From an uncultured Actinomycetes bacterium (GTDB lineage: Bacteria; Actinomycetota; Thermoleophilia; Solirubrobacterales; Solirubrobacteraceae): 49,370 bases of DNA. Below the pieces are notes generated by a model, which was not told where the DNA came from, ran no database searches, and worked only from the letters and a program-made list of their open reading frames with translations. A program made the position numbers and the translations under genes. The stretch lies in assembly GCA_937888775.1 (NCBI GenBank), contig CALAQT010000289.1, forward strand, positions 1 through 49,370. Direction: 5' to 3'. This document shows positions 17,391 to 24,546 of this stretch, piece by piece. Numbering within the stretch: position 1 is the first letter of the stretch; each line of letters opens with the position of its first letter.

Positions 17391-18041
17391 ATGCGTCGCC
17401 CACGGTCACTCGCGAGGAGGCTGCGGAGTGGCTGCGTGGCAATCCTCGTCGCGGGCAGCCTGATATCGACGACCAGTGGATGTGGACGGGCCGCTGAGCC
17501 AGCGCCGCCGCAAGCCATTGGTCCGACCGGTGTTGCTGCGGAGAAGCTGGAAGCCCAGAGCTGCTCGGCCAAGAGATCGACCGACGGCCCGCGCGAGGTC
17601 CGTCACTGCGAATTCGAGTTACCGGACGGACGGCGATTCAACTGCAACATGGCGTCCTTTAAAGAATCAGCACCGACGGCGGGCGAGGTCGAGGCCAGCA
17701 AGTCATGCGTTGCCCTAGCTCCGGCTGCGTCAGCTACCGCGATCGAGGCCATTGCAAAGACGCAAGCCTGCCTGAGGAGCGACGGATTGGAAGTCAAAGG
17801 CGGTCCCGTCCCGCCCGCTGGACATGGTCCGGGCGGCCCAGAAGGCGAGCTCGTCGTTGGCGATGCGCTCATCGCTTTTTATGCCGATGAACGCTTCGCC
17901 CAGAGGGCTGAGCCCGAAGTCCTCCGCAATGCGGGCGGTTTGGGGGGAAAGCTCGAGCGCCGCGGCGCCGTCACAGTCCTGTGGATCCATCCACCCGCGA
18001 ACGACCTGCGCGCAAGGGTGCTGGCGTGCGTGTTCACGTAG
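17391..18041 (+). CDS. Putative lipoprotein, unknown function
   Basis: 216 aa. The N-terminus is a signal peptide: RRPRSLARRLRSG, a hydrophobic core CVAILVAGSLIS, then TTSGC as a plausible lipobox with Cys31. The mature part has four further Cys residues within 100 residues (SCSAKRS, HCEFEL, FNCNM, SCVAL) that may pair in the periplasm-facing space, and ends in VLACVFT. No domain recognised. The frame runs on cleanly with good codon use. Confidence 0.6.
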   Translation: MRRPRSLARRLRSGCVAILVAGSLISTTSGCGRAAEPAPPQAIGPTGVAAEKLEAQSCSAKRSTDGPREVRHCEFELPDGRRFNCNMASFKESAPTAGEVEASKSCVALAPAASATAIEAIAKTQACLRSDGLEVKGGPVPPAGHGPGGPEGELVVGDALIAFYADERFAQRAEPEVLRNAGGLGGKLERRGAVTVLWIHPPANDLRARVLACVFT

Positions 18042-18402
18042 GCGCCCTGATGACCCTCGGAGGACGTCAGCATCGGGCACAAGGCCCGCTGCTGCGCACG
18101 ACCTATTGTCACGACACCGGAAAGCTCCCGCGCTACCGCATCTCCCGCTAAGGAGGCGCATCAGTTGAGTCTTGCGAGACGACCGGAATGGACGAGCTCG
18201 AGTCGTCCAGCTCGGGCTCGCGACACGATCGCCTACGCCGGATGAAGCAGTCGTCCGGCCATCCTCAGCCGACGCGCTCGAACGCTGCCGGTCGAGACGC
18301 CCGCAATCCCACGCAAAATGGCAGGGCATGAGTTGGTCTTCTCGGTCCCAGCCGCGGTGACCCAGTAGCACCCGGCGGCAAGCGCGGGATACTCAAACGA
18401 GG
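18042..18402. other. Intergenic region with short dispersed repeat
   Basis: No gene supported. 18230-18250 (CGCCTACGCCGGATGAAGCAG) differs at two positions from 19210-19230, which lies in the spacer after the next lipoprotein gene. Confidence 0.45.
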
Positions 18403-19020
18403 ATGGATAGATCGCTCGGATCTCCGCGAGGTCTCGCGCCTTGCGCTGTCGTGCTTGGCGCGTTGCTCGGCTTGATCGCGTGCGGATCGGACCACAGCCA
18501 CGCCCCAACAACTCAGCCTCGGCAGGACGCGGTCGCGCGTCCCGGGTCAGCGGCGTACGCGTACGCCGCGTTTCGCAGGCCACCTCGTTTTGTCGATGCC
18601 CCGCCAGGCTGGGGAGTGCAGTCCGCCTCGCGCATGAGTCGGCTGATCGACAGCGGCAGCGCCTCGGGCATCCAGGCCTGGGGCGAGATCAACGCAGGCC
18701 AAGTCTGCGTGTACCTCGGGGCAAGGGGTCCACACTGGGAGAGCGCAACTTCGGGCGGTGGGTGCAATAGCGCCTCCCGGTTGGCAGGCGAGCCAATGAT
18801 CGCTGGCGTTCGAGCGCCCTTATCGCACGGTAACCCGGCGGTGCGTTCACTCCTCGCCGGGCTAGTCCCCGATGGCGTTCGCAGCGTGGTCGTTAAGTAT
18901 GCCGACGGAAGTTCCCAGAGCGTCCGCGTGCGCAACAACGGCTTTGCGCTGCGCATCACCTATAGACCGATTGGCTTCCGATGGATCGATAGCCACGGGC
19001 GCTCGCACCCCGTCCAGTAG
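18403..19020 (+). CDS. Putative lipoprotein, unknown function
   Basis: 205 aa. Signal peptide: MDRSLGSPRGL, then hydrophobic APCAVVLGALLGLIAC with lipobox LIAC at Cys27. The mature region has paired Cys (QVCVYLG, GGGCNSA) and a C-terminal beta-rich part (GVRSVVVKYADGSSQSVRVRN, NGFALRITYR, GFRWIDSHG) typical of small secreted immunoglobulin-like or sensor domains. No family assigned. Confidence 0.65.
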   Translation: MDRSLGSPRGLAPCAVVLGALLGLIACGSDHSHAPTTQPRQDAVARPGSAAYAYAAFRRPPRFVDAPPGWGVQSASRMSRLIDSGSASGIQAWGEINAGQVCVYLGARGPHWESATSGGGCNSASRLAGEPMIAGVRAPLSHGNPAVRSLLAGLVPDGVRSVVVKYADGSSQSVRVRNNGFALRITYRPIGFRWIDSHGRSHPVQ

Positions 19021-19401
19021 GTGCTACCCCTCGTGACCGTTGCGACCTGGGCATGGACACCACTTATCCGGCGTAGCGGTGCGCTCGCGGGAACATGCCC
19101 GTGAGTTGGACTGCCGCTTTGCCGTGCTATGCGAGCGCACCAACCGACGACGACCTGACGCTCGCTTGGGACGAATTGCGATCGCACCGACGGCGGGTGG
19201 GCACACGCCCGCTTACGCCGGGTGAAGCAGGCGTGATCAGGTCGTCAGCGCCTGCTCGCGTCGCGACGCGATAGTCAGCGGATGCAGCGAGAGGCGCCGC
19301 GGGGCGTTGGCGAGATCGCCGGCTCTGTGCGGCGACTTGAGTCGCTCCCTGGGCGCCGGGCCGCGCGCGCGTCAACCGGTGCTGTAGCGTCCTCGTTCGG
19401 C
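19021..19401. other. Intergenic region before degV
   Basis: No gene. It holds the second copy of the 21-nt dispersed repeat (19210-19230) and a 24-nt stretch (19195-19218) that matches 39051-39074 in island 2 at 21 of 24 positions. Confidence 0.45.
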
Positions 19402-20265
19402 ATGCCTTCAGTCGCGGTCGTCACCGACACTACGCACTACATCCCGCGCGAGCTCGCGGACAGCCTGGCAATCCACCAGGTCAGCCTGTACGTCAACTGG
19501 GAGGGCGGATCCGAGCACGAGCTGCAGATGGACGGCTTCGATGGCTTCTACGAGCGCCTGCGCACCGATCCGGTGCTGCCGAGCACCTCGCAGCCCTCGA
19601 TCGGCGACTTCCTTGCCGTATGGGAGCCACTGATCGAGGCTGGTCAGGACATCGTGTCCGTGCACCTGTCCGGTGGCATCTCCGGCACTTGCGAGGCAGC
19701 CCGTCAAGCGCACGGGCTGCTCGGAGAGCGCGGCCTCGGTGACCGCGTCGAGGTGATCGACAGCGAGACCGTCTGTGCAGGGTTGGGCCTGCTGGTGCTC
19801 GCCGCTTGCGCTGCCGCACGGAAAGGCGCCGACCAGGATGCCGTCGCGGCCCGCGTGCACAACGCACGCGCCGCGCTGAAGATCTGGTTCTGCCTGGATA
19901 CGCTCGAGTACGTGCGCCGCGGCGGGCGCATCGGCAAAGCCCAGGCCTGGCTCGGCAGCACGCTGAAGATCAAGCCGATCCTGTCGCTGCAGTATGAAGT
20001 CACGCCCGTCGAGCGCGTGCGCACCGCGAGACGCGCATTCGAACGTATGGTCCAGTACATGCGCGAGCTCCACGACAACGGAGCCGATGGCTGGGTGGTC
20101 CAGCACATCCAGGCCCACGAGCAGTCCCAGCGCTTGGTGCAGCGCGGGCGCGAGATCTTTGGCTCCGAGCCGGTCTTCGTCTCCGAGGTCGGACCGGTGA
20201 TCGGCACCTACGGAGGCCCGGGCATGATCGGCGTCGCCGGTATACCCCGCGCGCTGCTGGGGTGA
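19402..20265 (+). CDS. degV: DegV family fatty-acid-binding protein
   Basis: 287 aa, the usual DegV length. It has the opening strand VAVVTDTTHYIPRELADS, the lipid-headgroup contacts TSQPS (in the EDD fold) and HLSGGISGTCEAAR, DSETVCAGLGLLVLAAC, then FCLDTLEYVRRGGRIGKAQAWLGSTLKIKPIL and the C-terminal GPVIGTYGGPGMIGVA. The family presents fatty acids to acyl kinases such as FakA in other bacteria; no FakA-like gene is in this window. The start is ATG 19402, directly before the conserved strand; the upstream 40 codons are not family-like. It is an unusual cargo for an island and may be a second copy of a host gene. Confidence 0.92.
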   Translation: MPSVAVVTDTTHYIPRELADSLAIHQVSLYVNWEGGSEHELQMDGFDGFYERLRTDPVLPSTSQPSIGDFLAVWEPLIEAGQDIVSVHLSGGISGTCEAARQAHGLLGERGLGDRVEVIDSETVCAGLGLLVLAACAAARKGADQDAVAARVHNARAALKIWFCLDTLEYVRRGGRIGKAQAWLGSTLKIKPILSLQYEVTPVERVRTARRAFERMVQYMRELHDNGADGWVVQHIQAHEQSQRLVQRGREIFGSEPVFVSEVGPVIGTYGGPGMIGVAGIPRALLG

Positions 20266-20280
20266 GGAGCCTCCAGCCAC

Positions 20281-20421
20281 TTGGCCGGACGGGTCTCTAT
20301 TGAGGAGGTGCTCAAGCACTGGGAGGTCGAGCACGCGCTGCGTGAGTTTGCTGTCTCCGTGAAGGCCCTGATCGAGACCCAGGCCAGTGAGCACCCGCGC
20401 CGCTGCATCACCGCACCCTGA
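20281..20421 (+). CDS. Possible small ORF continuing the degV frame
   Basis: 46 codons in the same frame as degV, starting 15 nt past its stop: LAGRVSIEEVLKHWEVEHAL, then REFAVSVKALIETQAS. It reads like a real helix but has only a TTG start, with GAGGAG upstream. It may be a small protein, or a C-terminal extension lost by a stop mutation in degV. Confidence 0.3.
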   Translation: MAGRVSIEEVLKHWEVEHALREFAVSVKALIETQASEHPRRCITAP

Positions 20422-20861
20422 CCGCCACCCGCGGTGCGCCTATGCCCTGGCCACGCGAGGCCAGCGGACGGACGTGCGTCTTTCGCGTGACTGCGAACGT
20501 CGACGGCCAGCGGCATACGCCCGCGTGGGACGTGGCCCGAGCGTGCGAGCCGAATTGACGCCCACGCTCGGTCCTAGCGAGCGAGACCGCCCGCGGCGTC
20601 AGCCGCAGACCCCCTTTGCAGCGACAACAGGAGTCCCAACCCAGCCAACACCCGCGCCTGCTTGGGACGAGATGCATCACTGGCCGACGCCGTTGGCGTC
20701 GTTATCGCATCGCGCGAAGAGGGAGCACGGCACCAGGGTGCGACCGGGCACTGTCGGGGCGCTTAAAGGCCCTCCTGCCAGCCCTGGGCGTGTAGCGACT
20801 CTTGCGTCAGCTTTCCTGAGCTGCGGGTTCCACGCTCCTAGGCCCCCCAGTCGAGACGGCG
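20422..20861. other. Gap between degV region and NERD gene
   Basis: No supported gene. It contains 20774-20791, one member of an 18-bp perfect direct repeat flanking the NERD gene. Confidence 0.45.
20774..20791 (+). repeat. 18-bp direct repeat, left of NERD gene
   Basis: CCTGCCAGCCCTGGGCGT is identical to 21693-21710. The pair brackets the NERD gene about 900 bp apart, suggesting the gene moved as a small cassette. Confidence 0.6.
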
Positions 20862-21617
20862 CTATCCGGCAACGGCCTCCTCGGCAATGGACGCGACGGC
20901 AGCGGCGATCAGCTCGACTTGGACCTGGCTAAGCCGTTCGGGGCGACCCTGAATCCAGCTTCGGAGTCGCGGACCATGAAGAAAGACGCATCGGCCGTCG
21001 TCGACGAGGTCTTCGGGGAAGTCGGACCAGAATACGATGACTGCCTGCACCCAAGTGCGGTGCCCGGACCGTTGCTCGATGTCTTCCTTCAGACGTGCCG
21101 CTGCTGCGAGGGTACACGGCCGGATCCGATCAAAGGACGCGTCGGCGTCTGGGTCCAGCTGACGGCGGAGGTGCGGAACTCCACTGTGTAGCTCAACGAT
21201 GCCTCCCAGGTTCTTGCTGTCCAGCAGGAACACACCCGCACGTCCGACCGCGATGTGGTCGTAGTTGCCGTATCGAGCCTGCACGTCGTGGATGACCCGG
21301 AGATCATTCCGCTCGAGCGGCCTGAGTGCCTTTGCGGTCTTGCGCTCGCCTTCGGCGCCGTCCCGCCATGTCTCGATGTAGCGAGGGGGCGCGTCACGCA
21401 TCACCAGCCAAGCTCCCAGGAACGTCCCAGCGACCATCCCGGCGCCCCACGACAGTGCATGTCCATCGAGCACCAGGACCGCCAGCCCAGCCGCGATGAA
21501 TGGCCCAAAGACAACGAGCAAGATGGGGCGGATCTTGGATCTCCAGTTGTGCAGACCCCGCTGATACCGACGCTCCGCAAATCCCCCAGCGCCGGCCCCG
21601 TTCGTCCTGACGTTCAT
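20862..21617 (-). CDS. Membrane-anchored NERD domain protein
   Basis: 251 aa. Two membrane helices lie near the N-terminus (IRPILLVVFGPFIAAGLAVLVL and LSWGAGMVAGTFLGAWLV). They are followed by a NERD domain (about 88-200): GAEGERKTAKAL, NYDHIAVGRAGVFLLDSKNL, VQAVIVFWSDF. The GxxGE, D and Q/DSK residues match the restriction-endonuclease-like core of this family. NERD proteins are presumed nucleases or DNA-processing proteins, here facing the cytosol at the membrane. The 18-bp direct repeats on both sides suggest independent acquisition. It is transcribed in the same direction as the upstream xre gene. Confidence 0.75.
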   Translation of the reverse strand: MNVRTNGAGAGGFAERRYQRGLHNWRSKIRPILLVVFGPFIAAGLAVLVLDGHALSWGAGMVAGTFLGAWLVMRDAPPRYIETWRDGAEGERKTAKALRPLERNDLRVIHDVQARYGNYDHIAVGRAGVFLLDSKNLGGIVELHSGVPHLRRQLDPDADASFDRIRPCTLAAAARLKEDIEQRSGHRTWVQAVIVFWSDFPEDLVDDGRCVFLHGPRLRSWIQGRPERLSQVQVELIAAAVASIAEEAVAG

Positions 21618-21924
21618 AAGGCCCTATCGGCGTGCACCGCGCCAGGGGTGAGGCAAGGCAGTGCTCGAGCCGCGCGCGGGCGGCATCGGCGCCCTGCCAG
21701 CCCTGGGCGTAGCAAGGGGAGAGCCGCAGCCTGCGTGGCGCCTTCTTCCTCGAACCGGCGTAGCTGTTCCTTCGCGCGATTTGCGAGCGTCCGCTGAGCT
21801 TCGCTCCAGACTCCCCCTCCGGACGACGAACGGCAGCCAAGCCTACGCCCGACGCTGCGCTCGCTCTCCACGCCGAGCAACAGCGTGCGGCGGGGGTACC
21901 CCTCTGATGTCAACGGTATTGGAG
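21618..21924. other. Spacer between xre and NERD genes
   Basis: No supported gene. It holds the right 18-bp repeat (21693-21710). A minus-strand frame (about 21720-21820, VWSEAQRTLANRAKEQLRRF) looks mildly coding and could be a gene remnant. Confidence 0.4.
21693..21710 (+). repeat. 18-bp direct repeat, right of NERD gene
   Basis: Second copy of the repeat at 20774-20791, identical over 18 bp. Confidence 0.6.
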
Positions 21925-22137
21925 TTAGTGGACTTCGGCGAAAAGCTCTGAGGGTGTGGTGCTGAGCTCGGCTGCGAGACGCACGATCAGACCGAACGAA
22001 GGTGTCGACCTGCCGGTCTCGATCCGAGATATGTAGGTGTCCACCACGTCGACCTTGCGGGCGAGTTGGGACTGGCTGAGGCCACATCTCTCCCGTGCAT
22101 GGGCGAGATTGACACCGAACTGCTGCTCAGGCCCCAT
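21925..22137 (-). CDS. Xre/Cro-type small transcriptional regulator
   Basis: 70 aa, essentially one HTH_3 domain: FGVNLAHARERCGLSQSQLA, then RKVDVVDTYISRIETGRSTP, then FGLIVRLAAELSTTPSELFA. It is probably the island's repressor. It is divergent from the winged-helix/excisionase/integrase genes, with an AT-rich operator-like stretch (22155-22192) between. No extra sensor domain is present. Confidence 0.9.
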   Translation of the reverse strand: MGPEQQFGVNLAHARERCGLSQSQLARKVDVVDTYISRIETGRSTPSFGLIVRLAAELSTTPSELFAEVH

Positions 22138-22154
22138 CCCCGGGAGCCTACCCG

Positions 22155-22192
22155 TAAAAGTCGAGCACTTTTTGTACTATACTTTTTTGTGC
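22155..22192. promoter_or_regulatory. AT-rich divergent promoter/operator between xre and the int cluster
   Basis: A striking AT-rich stretch in GC-rich DNA. It contains TATACT (22178-22183), a good -10 on the plus strand, and TATAGT on the minus strand within the same bases. Two direct repeats ACTTTTTGT (22167-22175) and ACTTTTTTGT (22181-22190) are bracketed by GCAC/GTGC (22165, 22189). Overlapping divergent promoters controlled by the Xre protein are the likely reading. Confidence 0.6.
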
Positions 22193-22308
22193 CAGTCGCG
22201 TTGGTCGCACCGCCACCTCGGCTAGGCCGCCGCACAGACATCCACCACCAAGTGGCCCCGGCGCAGTTTGAGCTGCCCGGGGCCCGGCAAAGAAGGAGTG
22301 ACCCTTCC

Positions 22309-22572
22309 ATGCAAGATCAACCTAGCCAAGTTCTGGGCGAGGGCGACCCGCGGGTCGAACGAGCGATCATCCTGCAGTTCCTTCGCAACGATCACGAGCA
22401 CCGCTGGTCGCGCGCAGAGCTGGAGGTCGAGATCTCGAACGTCGAGCCGCTCGACATCGGCGACGCAGTCGCGAGACTCGATCACGACGGCATCGTGCGT
22501 GTCTCCGGCGAGTCAGTCTGGGCCGCTCGCGCGGTCAGGCGTCTGGATGAGCTCGGGCTGATAGCGATATAG
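22309..22572 (+). CDS. Small winged-helix DNA-binding protein
   Basis: 87 aa. The start is ATG 22309 with a strong ribosome-binding site (AAGAAGGAG, 22290-22298). The sequence reads as a winged helix: RAIILQFLRNDHEHRWSRAE, then LEVEISNVEPLDIGDAVARL, then HDGIVRVSGESVWAARAVRR. It is the first gene of the excision/integration cluster and is likely an accessory regulator or directionality factor. Confidence 0.7.
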   Translation: MQDQPSQVLGEGDPRVERAIILQFLRNDHEHRWSRAELEVEISNVEPLDIGDAVARLDHDGIVRVSGESVWAARAVRRLDELGLIAI

Positions 22573-22675
22573 GCGCTTCGGGATGCCCCAGCAGGCACGC
22601 AGCAGGAGGGTCGGTCGCTCCGACTGCGACGAGTCTCGCGCGACGCGCCAATGCCGTCCCTATCTACTCCTCGCC

Positions 22676-22712
22676 CAACTCGTTGGCCGTTTCGGGCCGC
22701 TCGGGGTCATTA
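22676..22712 (+). promoter_or_regulatory. Leader shared with the relaxase gene, copy 2
   Basis: It matches 12901-12937 over 37 nt with five or six substitutions (CGTTGGCCGTTTCGGGCCGC and GGGTCATTA). It ends 6 nt before the excisionase ATG. Confidence 0.6.
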
Positions 22713-22718
22713 ACGGGG

Positions 22719-22940
22719 ATGAACGGGACAGAACCGACAAGCGCCGCCGTAGCCGAGCCGATACTCGCCGAGGGGCCGCTGCTGTGTCCGCACGAAGCGG
22801 CCAGGCTCCTGTCCGTAAGACCGAGCTGGATCTACGAAGCAGTGCGCGCCCACCGGATACCTTGCCTGCGCGTCGGACGGCACATCCGCTTCACCCGCGC
22901 GATGCTCGAACAGTGGCTCGCCGAGCACGTCGACGGCTGA
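22719..22940 (+). CDS. xis: Excisionase-type HTH protein
   Basis: 73 aa; an HTH_17 (MerR-like) domain fills residues 20-70: LCPHEAARLLSVRPSWIYEA, then VRAHRIPCLRVGRHIRFTRA, then MLEQWLAEH. These proteins bend attachment-site DNA to favour excision by the partnered integrase, whose gene starts 42 nt downstream. The ATG 22719 is preferred to the upstream in-frame ATG because it follows the conserved leader. Confidence 0.85.
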   Translation: MNGTEPTSAAVAEPILAEGPLLCPHEAARLLSVRPSWIYEAVRAHRIPCLRVGRHIRFTRAMLEQWLAEHVDG

Positions 22941-22982
22941 TGCCCCGCAAGACATCCGACACCGACACAGCTGCTGCAGGCG

Positions 22983-24146
22983 ATGGGTAGGCGCTCCTAC
23001 GGCAGCGGTCGTCTCTTCGAGCGAGCCGACGCGGCTGGGCGGGTGAGCTGGTACGGCTCGTGGTGGTCCGGCGGCACGCGCGTCAAGCGCAAGATCGCCG
23101 CCAAGCGCACCCCGGGCACCGCGGACGGACTCACGCGTGCCCAGGCCGAGCAGGAGCTGCGCAAGCGCATAGAGCGGGACGTGATCGTGTCGGGCGCCGC
23201 CAGGCGCACGTTGGAGGAGGCCGGCGGCGCCTACGTCGATCATCTTGAGCACGTGATGGAGCGCAAGCGCTCCACGATCCAGGATTACCGGGGACATCTG
23301 CGACGTCATCTCGTGCCGTTCTTCGGCGAGCGGCCGATCGACAAGATCGAGCCAGCCCAGGTCGTGCAGTACCTCAAGCGCAAGCGCAGCGACGGCCTGT
23401 CCTCAAAGACCGTCCAGAACCACCTGAACTTCCTCCACGGCGTGTTCGCGTTCGCGATCAAGCGCGGCTGGGCACAGAGCAACCCGGTCGCCTACGTCGA
23501 TCGCCCCAAGAAGAACCGCTCTCCCCACCAACGCGTCCGATTCCTACAGCCACCCGAACTTGACAAGCTGATCGCCGCGGTGCCGGAGGACACCCTCGGC
23601 GGGATCGAGCGGGCGCTGTACCTGGCCGCCGCGCTCACCGGGCTGCGCCAGGGCGAGCTGCTCGCGCTGAAATGGCTCGACATCGACTGGCAGGTCGCGC
23701 GGGTACGCGTCGCCGACAACGTCACGCGCGGGCAGATGGACACCCCCAAGTCCCACGAAGGCCGATCGGTTCCGATGGCCGCGCGACTTGCCCGTGAGCT
23801 TGAAGACCTACGCCGACGCTCCCGGTTCCCCGCAGACAGGGATCTCGTCTTCTGCCACCCCGACACCGGGCATGTCCTCGACCCTTCCAAGATGCGCAAG
23901 CGCTTCAAGGATGCCCTCGCCGAGGCAGGCGTACACGAGATCACCTTCCACGAGCTCCGCCACACCTTCGGCACGCAGATGGCCGCCGCCGGCGCCCCGC
24001 TACGCGCGATCCAGGAGTGGATGGGCCACGCCGACGCGAAGACCACCGAGATCTACCGCCACTACGCGCCCGACCCATCCAATGGGGCGGCGTTCGTCGA
24101 ACGGGCATTTGGCAGCGGAGATCACGCTCCGTCCGACGCCGCCTGA
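22983..24146 (+). CDS. int: Tyrosine recombinase / phage-type integrase
   Basis: 387 aa. The arm-binding N-terminus (1-70, with GRRSYGSGRLFERADAAGRV) is followed by a SAM-like core-binding domain (about 75-165) and a catalytic domain (about 185-365). All active-site residues are visible: Arg in TGLRQGELLAL, Lys in PKSHEGR, His-x-x-Arg in FHELRHTFG, His in MGHADAKTTEIY, and Tyr in YRHY. It should integrate and excise island 1 at tRNA-fMet. Oddly, it lies about 8.5 kb inside the island rather than next to an attachment repeat. Confidence 0.93.
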   Translation: MGRRSYGSGRLFERADAAGRVSWYGSWWSGGTRVKRKIAAKRTPGTADGLTRAQAEQELRKRIERDVIVSGAARRTLEEAGGAYVDHLEHVMERKRSTIQDYRGHLRRHLVPFFGERPIDKIEPAQVVQYLKRKRSDGLSSKTVQNHLNFLHGVFAFAIKRGWAQSNPVAYVDRPKKNRSPHQRVRFLQPPELDKLIAAVPEDTLGGIERALYLAAALTGLRQGELLALKWLDIDWQVARVRVADNVTRGQMDTPKSHEGRSVPMAARLARELEDLRRRSRFPADRDLVFCHPDTGHVLDPSKMRKRFKDALAEAGVHEITFHELRHTFGTQMAAAGAPLRAIQEWMGHADAKTTEIYRHYAPDPSNGAAFVERAFGSGDHAPSDAA

Positions 24147-24231
24147 CTGAAACGGGTGCGCGTGCTACTCCAACCAGCCTGTCGAGCTGTACCCGTACCA
24201 TCCGGCACGTGCCGCTCAGAAACTTGGTCAG

Positions 24232-24471
24232 CTACGCCGCTTGGCGCTCGTCGGCGCGCAGCGCGTCGGGGAGCGCCATCTCGAAGCCGAGCTTCCGTAG
24301 CGCCGTGACGAGCGTGAGGAACTTCTCGCGCTTCTGCTCGGCGTATGCCGAAGGGTCATCAGCGAGTTCGGCGATGCGCACCGCGTGGTACTTGGCGTAC
24401 CACGCGCCAGCGGCGCGGAGTGCCTCAAGCTCCTCGGGTGCTAGTGCCTCGACGGTGATGGGCGTGTCCAC
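24232..24471 (-). CDS. Hypothetical small helical protein, divergent from the R-M gene
   Basis: 79 aa from a GTG at 24471. It reads as an all-helical protein: VEALAPEELEALRAAGAWYA, KYHAVRIAELADDPSAYAEQ, KREKFLTLVTALRKLGFEM. The longer frame upstream is antisense to the R-M gene and not coding-like. It could be a controller or accessory protein for the neighbouring restriction enzyme, but no HTH is evident. Confidence 0.55.
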   Translation of the reverse strand: MDTPITVEALAPEELEALRAAGAWYAKYHAVRIAELADDPSAYAEQKREKFLTLVTALRKLGFEMALPDALRADERQAA

Positions 24472-24546
24472 ATGTCGGACAGTAGCCCTGGCTTCGGATG
24501 CTTCTCTCGCTCGGGGTTCCGCCGCCTCGCTCGTTGCGGGATTCTG

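Noticed and set aside
24472..24546. N-terminal extension of the R-M enzyme
   Set aside because: Residues are Ser/Arg-rich and unlike the family, and would overlap the divergent promoter; ATG 24547 preferred.
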